From Bacillota bacterium (GTDB lineage: Bacteria; Bacillota; Clostridia; Oscillospirales; Acutalibacteraceae), in assembly GCA_023390175.1 (NCBI GenBank), contig JAEWDK010000008.1:1-64000 (forward strand): a DNA stretch of 64,000 bases. Reading direction: 5' to 3'. Shown one piece after another: positions 19,506 through 26,933 of this stretch. The translations under genes were made by a program, and so were the position numbers. Position 1 is the first letter of the stretch. Each line of letters opens with the position of its first letter. Under the pieces are notes generated by a model that had not been told where the DNA came from, ran no database searches, and was given only the letters and a program-made list of their open reading frames with translations.

Positions 19506-20597
19506 TCAAGACCCACTCGGAGCCTGCGGATCTTCCAGCGGATAATAGCCTTCCGGGTAATAAGTATCCCATATGTAAAACAGGTCATCCCTCGGCTGTG
19601 AGTCCACTCCAACAGTACCGACTTCATAAAAGCCGGACATTTTGTGATTAGCGATATCCAGGCTGACCGGATCCCCGTTTTCATAAAACAGTCCGACCGA
19701 AACCTGATATTGCCCTAAAGGCATTTCAGGCAGCTTTACAATTTCATTATGCACAATGTCGCCGATGTTCCATGTTTCCGTTTCTGCCCGGAGCGGAATT
19801 TCAAAGCGCAGATGATCCCGGCTCATTAGCAGATTAAGATGGATTTTTTGATAACAGGGCGCGGTTCCTGTATTCACAAACCAGAAGCGAAGCGGCAGCG
19901 CACCGCAATTGGTAACCGTCTTGGGATAAGTCAGTCTGCGCAGAGAAAAATTAAACCCGGTATCCAAGTTTTGATTGCTGAGCGCCACATGCCAAAACCT
20001 GGCCCTCTTATCTAAAATCGGCTCCGGTTTTTCATCCGGAAATTCAATCAGCACCGGACTGCTTTCCCAAACGGTCTGCAAATTCTGCCTGGCCAAAAGC
20101 TCGCCGCATTCGATCCAATTTTCGGAGCTGCATTGTAAAATTAGCCCAAATTCAACCGCCTGGTTTTTGTAATAACTGATCGCATCGTTGTTTCGCAGGT
20201 AATTGAGGAGCTTTGTTTCCCGAAAGGCTACATGGTAAGCGTCGAACTCCTCCTGGCTGTTTTTCAAGGTACAAACCGCCACCCCAAGCAACCGCGCGTC
20301 GCCGTCATAAACACTTCCTACCTTTCGGATCAGACCCGCATAAAATGTGCTTACGCATTCAAAAGACCAGCCGGGCGGTGATGAATCGATCATCAATACC
20401 GCATTTTTTGTCTTTTCCAACTGCGATTCGATTGAAGACAGATTAAAGCAGCCTCGTTCCGGTTCCAGCTCCGCCCATGAAGTATTGAGAAAGACAGCTC
20501 TTCCGCGTCCAAAATTATCCGGGTGTTTTCCCAGCGGCTGAGGACGTATTTTATAGGTCTTATACTTTTCGAAATTTTCTAAAGAATATTTTCCCAT
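19506..20597 (-). CDS. DUF4832-like protein, reduced glycosidase-fold homologue
   Basis: A 363-aa cytosolic protein without signal peptide. The N-terminal third reads like part of a TIM-barrel glycosidase (FLNTSWAELEPERGCFNLSS, a step also seen in the neighbour as RWNEIEKSKGCYDWSA). The C-terminal half has the beta-sandwich pattern of DUF4832 with LPLRFWFVNTGTAPCYQKI. It appears to be a shorter, diverged paralogue of the 443-aa protein two genes upstream; the central barrel section carrying GAWGEGGGTEF there is not recognisable here. It may therefore be non-catalytic. GGAG lies six bases before the start. Function unknown. Confidence 0.65.
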   Translation of the reverse strand: MGKYSLENFEKYKTYKIRPQPLGKHPDNFGRGRAVFLNTSWAELEPERGCFNLSSIESQLEKTKNAVLMIDSSPPGWSFECVSTFYAGLIRKVGSVYDGDARLLGVAVCTLKNSQEEFDAYHVAFRETKLLNYLRNNDAISYYKNQAVEFGLILQCSSENWIECGELLARQNLQTVWESSPVLIEFPDEKPEPILDKRARFWHVALSNQNLDTGFNFSLRRLTYPKTVTNCGALPLRFWFVNTGTAPCYQKIHLNLLMSRDHLRFEIPLRAETETWNIGDIVHNEIVKLPEMPLGQYQVSVGLFYENGDPVSLDIANHKMSGFYEVGTVGVDSQPRDDLFYIWDTYYPEGYYPLEDPQAPSGS

Positions 20598-20609
20598 CTG
20601 CTACTCCAA

Positions 20610-21890
20610 TTATGTCAAATGACTGTCAACGGTCTGCTGAAAGCCTTCTCTGTCTTCTTCTGTAATATATGGCGCGTCACCCATCCGGTCCGCTTCCTCC
20701 GAGAGCACAACCATGCTGAGTGTATTGAATCTGGCGCCCGCTGCCATATAGGCGGCTGCTGATTTTTGCAGGGTCGTTTTCAGTTCGATCTTTGCCGGGT
20801 CAGCCTTCCAGTCCCCGAACGCTTCATAACGGAGCATCGTGTCGCCCTCATTGATGGGATACTTGAAAAATTGATCCTGCATCTGAACAATATTGCTGTC
20901 CTTTTTCAGAATCAAAGACAAATGGGTATCATAAAGCCAGCTCTCACTCCAGAACCCTTTAATTGGTATTTCGGGATAATATTTTGAAAAGAAATCCAAT
21001 GCCATTTTCATGGAAATCTTCAGTCGGCTCGGTGTGTATCCCGGGCCGGATGGGATATGGAACCCCAGCAATATATCCCCGGCTTTTAAAGCGACCTTCC
21101 ATTCATCCTTTTCGATCGTAACCGGCTTCTTTTCAACATAGCCCATGGGATTAATCCGGTTGGCTTTAATTTCACTTTCGGTCTCCTGCCATACTGAAAC
21201 AAATTTTCCCGCCTCGTCAAAGACTTCATTGATTCCGTTTACCTGACCGTCCCGGCGGAACTCTTCTTCCGCGTGCCTTAGCGCGATAACCTGATTTGTA
21301 TTTTTATTCCGGTACATCGTGAAGGAATCTTCAAATCTGCAGGGGATAAAATAGAACCGATCCAGCAGAAAGATGGAGCAGGTGTAAAAATTCATATCCC
21401 AAGGGAAATCACTTACCAGAACCGACCCGGTCTTTACGTATTTTTCGAACTGAGGCTTCATTGGGCTGTATGGAATTTCCTCATAATAGTGTTTGGGGAT
21501 ATTACGTTCTTTCATCTTTTCTATGGACGGAACGACACAGGACAGAAGCAGAACAAACGAATAGTATTCTGCAAACTCCGTCATGCATCCGGGGGTCAGA
21601 TTCGTATAATTATCAACATCGCAGCGGTTGCGCGCCGAGCACATATCCCACACCAAAAATTTTGTAAACGCGAACAGCTTGCGGTCTGCTTCCACCGCTT
21701 CAACAGCCTTTGTGAAAAGCTTTCTCTTTTCTTCGGGCAGCTGAAATCTTTCGTATGTACTATTCAAAAAATCCCGGTCAATCAGATAACTCTGTTCAAC
21801 ATCCCGATAATTCAAAAAGATCTTATCCAGTCCTTCGGGCAGATTTTCAAATCCACAGTATTGAACGCAATCACTGTACTTCCATTCCAT
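20610..21890 (-). CDS. NAT_N/GNAT_C acyltransferase domain protein
   Basis: A 426-aa cytosolic protein. I recognise the architecture of clostridial acyltransferase-domain proteins with an N-terminal helical NAT_N-like part and a C-terminal GNAT-like part. The region LKAGDILLGFHIPSGPGYTPSRLKISMKMALDFFSKYYPE and later SWLYDTHLSLIL are characteristic (quoted in parts). The acceptor is unknown; neighbours suggest a carbohydrate or sugar derivative. The start at 21890 has AAGGAG ten bases upstream, unlike the longer alternative. No catalytic residue can be pinned with certainty. Confidence 0.65.
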   Translation of the reverse strand: MEWKYSDCVQYCGFENLPEGLDKIFLNYRDVEQSYLIDRDFLNSTYERFQLPEEKRKLFTKAVEAVEADRKLFAFTKFLVWDMCSARNRCDVDNYTNLTPGCMTEFAEYYSFVLLLSCVVPSIEKMKERNIPKHYYEEIPYSPMKPQFEKYVKTGSVLVSDFPWDMNFYTCSIFLLDRFYFIPCRFEDSFTMYRNKNTNQVIALRHAEEEFRRDGQVNGINEVFDEAGKFVSVWQETESEIKANRINPMGYVEKKPVTIEKDEWKVALKAGDILLGFHIPSGPGYTPSRLKISMKMALDFFSKYYPEIPIKGFWSESWLYDTHLSLILKKDSNIVQMQDQFFKYPINEGDTMLRYEAFGDWKADPAKIELKTTLQKSAAAYMAAGARFNTLSMVVLSEEADRMGDAPYITEEDREGFQQTVDSHLT

Positions 21891-21911
21891 TTTCAAAACA
21901 CTCCTTACCAC

Positions 21912-23243
21912 TTATCCGATCATTAACTTGCCCATTGGGTAATAGCCTTCTTTTTCGCCCAGGACGGCAAGTTTTATATTGCCAATTTCTTTCAATCCGG
22001 TTTCAATACCGATTTCCAGAGTATACTCGCCTTTTTCAATTTCCAAACCGGTTTTAAAATTCTCTTCCCAGTAAATGTCCATCTCAGGAAGCCACTTACG
22101 GATATCCTGTTTACTTACAAACCGATGAACATGGCCGTTGCCGACCAACCTGATAACCAGCGGATAGTTAATATAGACAGGTGCTACACCGGAATTTGAC
22201 CATAGGGCACTGATTTTAAAACTTTCGCCTACTTTCACAACTTCCGGAAAGTTCAGCTTGTGCAGTTCAAAACGGTACCCCATTTTTTTAACCCAATGCT
22301 CCACGCTTTCCTTCCATGCTTTCGGAACCGTAGTAGCCTTACTGTTGTAGGACGAAATGTGCCATTTTAATGATTCTTCTATAATATAGTCAATATTCCA
22401 TCCCTGGCGGTACCAGTCGTTCATGTACCAACACGCTTCAAATACCACAGGAGCCGTTTTCCATGCGGACGACATTCCAAAATTCTGTATATTTTCCGGA
22501 TAGAAATCCTGCATGTGGGACCATTCCGTTCCATGGAACCCGCCCATGTCGCCAAGGCAGTCAACCCGAAAGCCAACCTTTGCTTTTCTGCCTGTTATAA
22601 TTTTTAATGATTTCGGGTCATGCAAAAGAGCTTGCAATGGCGTTAACTGAAATCCATCCACATATGCATCAATAATAGTTCTGATTGCCTGTTCTTCCAG
22701 AAATTCAGTGCCCCCGCCTTCGCCCCATGCGCCGACAATCGCCATATCCACTGAACTAATGTAAGGGTTACCGTCATAACGTTTTGCAAATTCCCGAATA
22801 AAATTAGACCAATAGGCAACATAGGGGGTGTTGACAGGGTCGACACGCCAAAACGGGAATTCCGGTTCTTCCGGGTATTCAACCCGAAACCAGCCCGGAA
22901 TGTCTTCGCTGCCGCTCAGAGCATACGGCGAACACCGAACAATGGCGGTGCATCCCAGCTCTTTTGCATGATCCAGCTTTTGTTCAAGAGCACTCCAATC
23001 ATAGCATCCCTTACTTTTTTCAATTTCATTCCAGCGAACTCCGCAGAAAATAATTTTACTGTCCGGGTGGTTATAGGTTCTGCTTTGAGAAGTAAATTTA
23101 TATTTCTCTACTTTTTCTCCATTGTTGTCACGAACCGTTTCCGGCTCACCCATAAGCTGCGGAGCAGCAATAAACCCAATGCCCGGATTTGTAAGTAACT
23201 CATCGCTTATTACGGGGTAAACGGTAACCATTTTCTGCGGCAT
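21912..23243 (-). CDS. DUF4832 domain protein with TIM-barrel (GH-like) N-terminus
   Basis: A 443-aa cytosolic protein. The N-terminal two thirds looks like a glycoside-hydrolase-type barrel: NPGIGF start, FCGVRWNEIEKSKG, FAKRYDGNPYISSVDMAIVG, then GAWGEGGGTEF, whose glutamate is a candidate acid/base. The C-terminal third is a DUF4832-type beta domain (SALWSNSGVAPVYINYPL). DUF4832 proteins are widespread but have no settled activity. With no signal peptide it would act on imported oligosaccharides. The ribosome site is weak; an in-frame ATG four codons later is possible. Confidence 0.75.
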   Translation of the reverse strand: MPQKMVTVYPVISDELLTNPGIGFIAAPQLMGEPETVRDNNGEKVEKYKFTSQSRTYNHPDSKIIFCGVRWNEIEKSKGCYDWSALEQKLDHAKELGCTAIVRCSPYALSGSEDIPGWFRVEYPEEPEFPFWRVDPVNTPYVAYWSNFIREFAKRYDGNPYISSVDMAIVGAWGEGGGTEFLEEQAIRTIIDAYVDGFQLTPLQALLHDPKSLKIITGRKAKVGFRVDCLGDMGGFHGTEWSHMQDFYPENIQNFGMSSAWKTAPVVFEACWYMNDWYRQGWNIDYIIEESLKWHISSYNSKATTVPKAWKESVEHWVKKMGYRFELHKLNFPEVVKVGESFKISALWSNSGVAPVYINYPLVIRLVGNGHVHRFVSKQDIRKWLPEMDIYWEENFKTGLEIEKGEYTLEIGIETGLKEIGNIKLAVLGEKEGYYPMGKLMIG

Positions 23244-23477
23244 CTATTTTTCAACTCTTTCCTTCTGATTGGTATAATCGATTCTGAACAATTCACAGCC
23301 CATCGTCTTAAAAAATTCCGCTCTTTCCTGCAGCTCGCTTACTTCACAATAAAGTACTTTAGACATGCAGCGGTAGCACAGAACGGAGGAGACCTGTTTG
23401 CCAAACAGTTTTAAAGTCAGTGCAATTTCATCATTTCCGATGATTTCCTTACATTCGCTACAATGTATTGCTCCCAT
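23244..23477 (-). CDS. Small CxxC protein of unknown function
   Basis: A 77-aa protein with HCSECKEI near its start and a second cysteine group LCYRCMSKVLYC near the middle, suggesting a single zinc or metal site. It is encoded four bases downstream of the oxidoreductase stop and its stop abuts the DUF4832 start, so it is part of the operon. I do not recognise a family. It may be a structural accessory of a neighbouring enzyme. Confidence 0.65.
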   Translation of the reverse strand: MGAIHCSECKEIIGNDEIALTLKLFGKQVSSVLCYRCMSKVLYCEVSELQERAEFFKTMGCELFRIDYTNQKERVEK

Positions 23478-23481
23478 TACC

Positions 23482-24747
23482 CTACACTCTCATCAGTTCT
23501 TGCTTCAGTAAATCCATGTCAATGGTTTTTCCGCTCAGCCTTGACTGCTCAGCCGCATATGCCATAATATGACTTTCCACGGAACGGTTAACAGAAGAAC
23601 GGCTGTCGGAACAGGCGGAATCTGAAGAAAGAATATTCAGAAAATCCTCCATCAGCCCGTTGTCGCCACCGCCGTGCGCACCTTGAACAAGCTTCGGGTT
23701 AATTATTCTCGTTTCAAAGCCATCCGCCTGATTGGATGTAAAATGGATCACTTCGATTTTATTAATGCCGTCGTCTCCGCGAATCTCGCCGTTTTCGCAC
23801 ATGATCTTAAGCGTACGGCACATTTTATTTGTAAACGCACTTAAATTAAAGGAAACTGTAATACCGTTTTTAAACTGAATCAGTGAAACCTGATTGTCAC
23901 ACACATCATTGTCACACCGAAAAACACATTGTCCATATGGACTGGTCTTTAATGCCGCAAGAAAACCTTCCTCGGACTGATCTGTACTGACAACAGTCGC
24001 AGGCCATTGGCCCAGTATTGGCAAATAAGCCTTTCGCGCGTCAAATCGGCAGTCCGCAGCAGCGTTACAGTCAAGGCAGCGTTCCGAGCTGTTCTTCGGC
24101 GCATTGCCTTTATGAAAGAATCGCAGATCCCCGAAGGAGGATATGGTTTTGGCTTCACTGTTTGCAAGCCACGCCAGAATATCCATATCGTGACAGGACT
24201 TTTGCATAATAAGCGGTGAGGATAGCTCCGAACTCCTCCAGTTTCCACGGACGAAGGAATGCGCCATGTGAAAATTTCCTATGTTTTCATTATGCTGTAT
24301 GGAGACTATTTTGCCCAATTCGCCGGAATCGATAATCTGCTTAATTGTACTGAAAAACGCTGTGTACCGCAGCACATGGCAGACAATTACTTTACGTCCC
24401 GTCTCATTCGCTTTCTGCTGAATCTTCAGGCAGTCAACCGGATTCGGTGAAATCGGTTTTTCCAAAAGAATATCGTACCCGAGTTCCAGCGCCGGAATAG
24501 CTGCCGCAAAGTGGTCGCGATCCATGGATGCTATAATAACGGCATCACACACCTTGCCCAAAGCAAAAAAGTCCTCCACCCTGTCAAACACCATTTCAGG
24601 CTTTACATGATAGCGCTCGGCGGCAATCGCGCGTCTTTCCGCATTTGGCTCCACCAAAGCAGTTATTTCGTCTTTATGATTTGAGTAAGCATATTCCGCA
24701 TAAATATTCCCCCGTTGACCTGCTCCGATTAATGCAAGTTTTATCAT
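23482..24747 (-). CDS. Gfo/Idh/MocA family oxidoreductase
   Basis: A 421-aa NAD(P)-dependent dehydrogenase-like protein. The Rossmann glycine motif is LIGAGQRGNIYAEY at the N-terminus, followed by the conserved LLEKPISPNP with the catalytic-type lysine of EKP. A late histidine region includes CHDMDILAWLA. An insertion with CLDCNAAADC is unusual and could bind metal. It is the first gene of the 12-kb operon, directly behind the divergent operators. The start at 24747 is chosen because the frame before it begins only with TTG and lies in the leader. Likely oxidises or epimerises a glycan-derived sugar. Confidence 0.88.
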   Translation of the reverse strand: MIKLALIGAGQRGNIYAEYAYSNHKDEITALVEPNAERRAIAAERYHVKPEMVFDRVEDFFALGKVCDAVIIASMDRDHFAAAIPALELGYDILLEKPISPNPVDCLKIQQKANETGRKVIVCHVLRYTAFFSTIKQIIDSGELGKIVSIQHNENIGNFHMAHSFVRGNWRSSELSSPLIMQKSCHDMDILAWLANSEAKTISSFGDLRFFHKGNAPKNSSERCLDCNAAADCRFDARKAYLPILGQWPATVVSTDQSEEGFLAALKTSPYGQCVFRCDNDVCDNQVSLIQFKNGITVSFNLSAFTNKMCRTLKIMCENGEIRGDDGINKIEVIHFTSNQADGFETRIINPKLVQGAHGGGDNGLMEDFLNILSSDSACSDSRSSVNRSVESHIMAYAAEQSRLSGKTIDMDLLKQELMRV

Positions 24748-24776
24748 TTTACAACACCGTCCACACAATTTTTGTT

Positions 24777-24845
24777 ACGTAATATTTACGTTATATTTCG
24801 TTTATTCATTGGATTGAGTGTAGCATTTTCGTTTGTAAAAGTCAA
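24777..24845 (-). promoter_or_regulatory. Promoter and operator of the 12-kb glycan operon
   Basis: On the minus strand TTGACT (24840-24845), 17 bases, TACACT (24817-24822). Downstream of the start point sits ACGTAA-TAT-TTACGT (24777-24791), one base shorter in the centre than the perfect operator at 24959-24974. Confidence 0.75.
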
Positions 24846-24903
24846 TGAGTTTCATTAAATTCTTAATTTTTATAGGTAATTTGACAAGAATAATGCCAAA
24901 TTA

Positions 24904-24974
24904 TTGACATATGACAAAATATAATATAAAATAAATATATTTCATTTGAATTTTCATAACGTAAATATTTACGT
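24904..24974 (+). promoter_or_regulatory. Promoter and operator of the divergent LacI gene
   Basis: Plus strand TTGACA (24904-24909), 17 bases, TAAAAT (24927-24932). The perfect 16-bp palindrome ACGTAAATATTTACGT occupies 24959-24974, about 20 bases past the expected start. The mirror arrangement with the minus-strand side implies one repressor controls both directions. Confidence 0.8.
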
Positions 24975-25025
24975 AAAAATTACGTAGCGCTGTAAATACC
25001 GTATTTGTAAGGAAAGAGGCTTAAA

Positions 25026-26048
25026 ATGAGTACGATAAGAGATGTTGCTCAACTGGCAAACGTGTCCACCGCCACGGTATCCAGAGTAATCAATAATGAC
25101 ACAACGTATAAAATGACGCAGGAAACCAGAGACCGCGTGTGGGACGCGGTCACTCAGCTTAACTATAGGTCGCATCATATTGCAAAGTCTCAGTCCTTAC
25201 ACAATTCCGTGCCGCAGCAAAAAAACAATTTAAAAATCGGCTGTATTCTCAGCGTAACAAAAGATAAATACAATGACCCCTATTTCATGGCAATCCTATC
25301 CGGCGTTGAAGAGAGGCTGCAAAAAGGCGGATATGAGCTTGCTTTTTTGCGTACCGGTTCCGAGCTTGAAGATCAGAACGCATTGTACAATACGTTCAAC
25401 GAACCTGTAACCGGTTTGGTTCTGATGGAGTCCTTAAAGCCGGAAACTTATGCATACATCCGTGAAAAGGTTCCGTTTGTTGTAGGGATTGACACCGCGC
25501 ACTCCGATATTGACAATGTAGGCTATGACCATTATGAGGTTGCCGCCAAGGCTGTTCAGCACCTCATTGAAAAAGGGCACACGAAAATAGGCTTTATCGG
25601 CGGTAACGGACAAAATGAAAGCATCCGGGGCAGTATGCGCTATAAGGGGTACTATTCTACCATGCATGCCGCCGGGCTGACCGTTAACCCTGACTGGGTG
25701 ATTAACTGCCAGTGGGATGAAAAATTATGCACCGAAGGTGTGAACAGGCTGTGCCAATTGGATGACCGGCCAACTGCTCTTTTTGCGGCGAGTGATTTAA
25801 TGGCTATGGCCGCACTGAGCAGCCTCTATTTGAATGGCATCAGCGTACCGAACGAGATGTCTGTCATCGGGCTTTCCAATATTGACCTTTCAAAATATTC
25901 AAATCCGCCGTTAACGACGCTCGAAGTTCCGACAAGAGAATTGGGCCTGGTAGCTGTCGATCTTTTGCTGTCCAGAATAAGCGGCGACGATTTGCTGCCA
26001 AAAAAAGTAATACTGCCGACAAAACTGATTTTGCGCAGTTCCACATGA
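25026..26048 (+). CDS. LacI/GalR-family transcriptional repressor of the glycan operon
   Basis: A 340-aa regulator with helix-turn-helix STIRDVAQLANVSTATVSRV and hinge LNYRSHHIAKS, followed by an effector-binding domain (IGCILSVTKDKYNDPYFMAI; late FAASDLMAMAALSSL). AAGGAAAGAGG precedes the ATG. It is divergent from the eleven-gene operon and both promoters carry the same palindrome, so autorepression and operon repression are likely. The inducer would be an intermediate of the imported glycan. Confidence 0.92.
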   Translation: MSTIRDVAQLANVSTATVSRVINNDTTYKMTQETRDRVWDAVTQLNYRSHHIAKSQSLHNSVPQQKNNLKIGCILSVTKDKYNDPYFMAILSGVEERLQKGGYELAFLRTGSELEDQNALYNTFNEPVTGLVLMESLKPETYAYIREKVPFVVGIDTAHSDIDNVGYDHYEVAAKAVQHLIEKGHTKIGFIGGNGQNESIRGSMRYKGYYSTMHAAGLTVNPDWVINCQWDEKLCTEGVNRLCQLDDRPTALFAASDLMAMAALSSLYLNGISVPNEMSVIGLSNIDLSKYSNPPLTTLEVPTRELGLVAVDLLLSRISGDDLLPKKVILPTKLILRSST

Positions 26049-26080
26049 TTACAGATTGAAAGAAAAAGGATTGAATTTAT

Positions 26081-26686
26081 TTGAACTATATTATTCAGCA
26101 ATTTGACACTCTGCCGGACTGGGAACTGATTCAGCCGGCTGCCATCGACCAGTACAACTGGGGCGGGTCTTACCGGCCGAAATCGGAGGCCAGGCTCTGC
26201 CTGATAAGGCGGAAAGGCTTTCTGCTGCGGATTATGAGCTGGGAGAGCGACCCGCGGTCTGTTTACAAGCAAGCGAATGATCCGGTGTACAAGGACAGCT
26301 GTTTGGAATTTTTCGTCAATTTCAAACCATCCGCAATCGGTACCGGATATCTCAATTTTGAATGCAACGCCAACGGCGCGCTCCTGTGCGCTTATGGCAA
26401 TTCGAGTCAAAACCGGAAATCCATCTGCGATTTCGGTTTGCCCGCTCCTGCTGTAAAGTCTTTTAAAGGAACCGATTTTTGGGGGTATCAGTTATTCATA
26501 CCGAATGAATTGATCAAAGAGCTTTTCGGGAATTCGGATTTTCAAAAGGGCGAGATCATTAGGGGCAACTTTTTTAAATGCGGCGACGACACAGAGTTCC
26601 CGCATTACGCCAGCTGGACGGCAATTGACAACCCCATTCCGAATTTTCACTTGCCCAAATACTTTGGGACATTGGAAATAGGGTAA
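26081..26686 (+). CDS. CBM9-like carbohydrate-binding protein, TTG start
   Basis: A 201-aa protein with the pattern of family 9-type (DOMON-like) carbohydrate-binding domains: W..S...F.LR.. early (FLLRIMSWESDPRSVY), DSCLEFFVNFKP in the middle, and WGYQLFIPNELIKELFG later. It has no signal peptide, which is odd for a CBM; cytosolic stand-alone members of this group exist. AAAGGA stands ten bases before the TTG codon, which is the only plausible start. It follows the LacI gene by 32 bases, so is cotranscribed and possibly repressed by it. Confidence 0.78.
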   Translation: MNYIIQQFDTLPDWELIQPAAIDQYNWGGSYRPKSEARLCLIRRKGFLLRIMSWESDPRSVYKQANDPVYKDSCLEFFVNFKPSAIGTGYLNFECNANGALLCAYGNSSQNRKSICDFGLPAPAVKSFKGTDFWGYQLFIPNELIKELFGNSDFQKGEIIRGNFFKCGDDTEFPHYASWTAIDNPIPNFHLPKYFGTLEIG

Positions 26687-26816
26687 GTCATATTGAGAAC
26701 CTAGCCAAAACCTCCGGCTAAGTTGGAATCATGATGAGGTTCCGGGAGGGTAATTACGAATAATTCTTCTACGGTTGTATCTTAAATAAACGTTTCCCGG
26801 TAATAGTTAAATAGAA

Positions 26817-26870
26817 AAAGCCAAGGATTTCGGTGCTCTGCAATGAATGAGAGCAGAAATCCCTGGCTTT
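26817..26870. terminator. Bidirectional terminator between converging units
   Basis: A long stem (AAAGCC...GGATTTC...GCTCT paired with its complement, one mismatch and one bulge) has TTTAATTTTA on the plus side and CTTTTTCTAT on the minus side. It separates the LacI-CBM9 unit from the large surface protein. Confidence 0.8.
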
Positions 26871-26933
26871 AATTTTACTGTCTAGAAATTATTGCATCAT
26901 GCAGCTTTGCTTCATATCAGGCCATTTTTGTTT

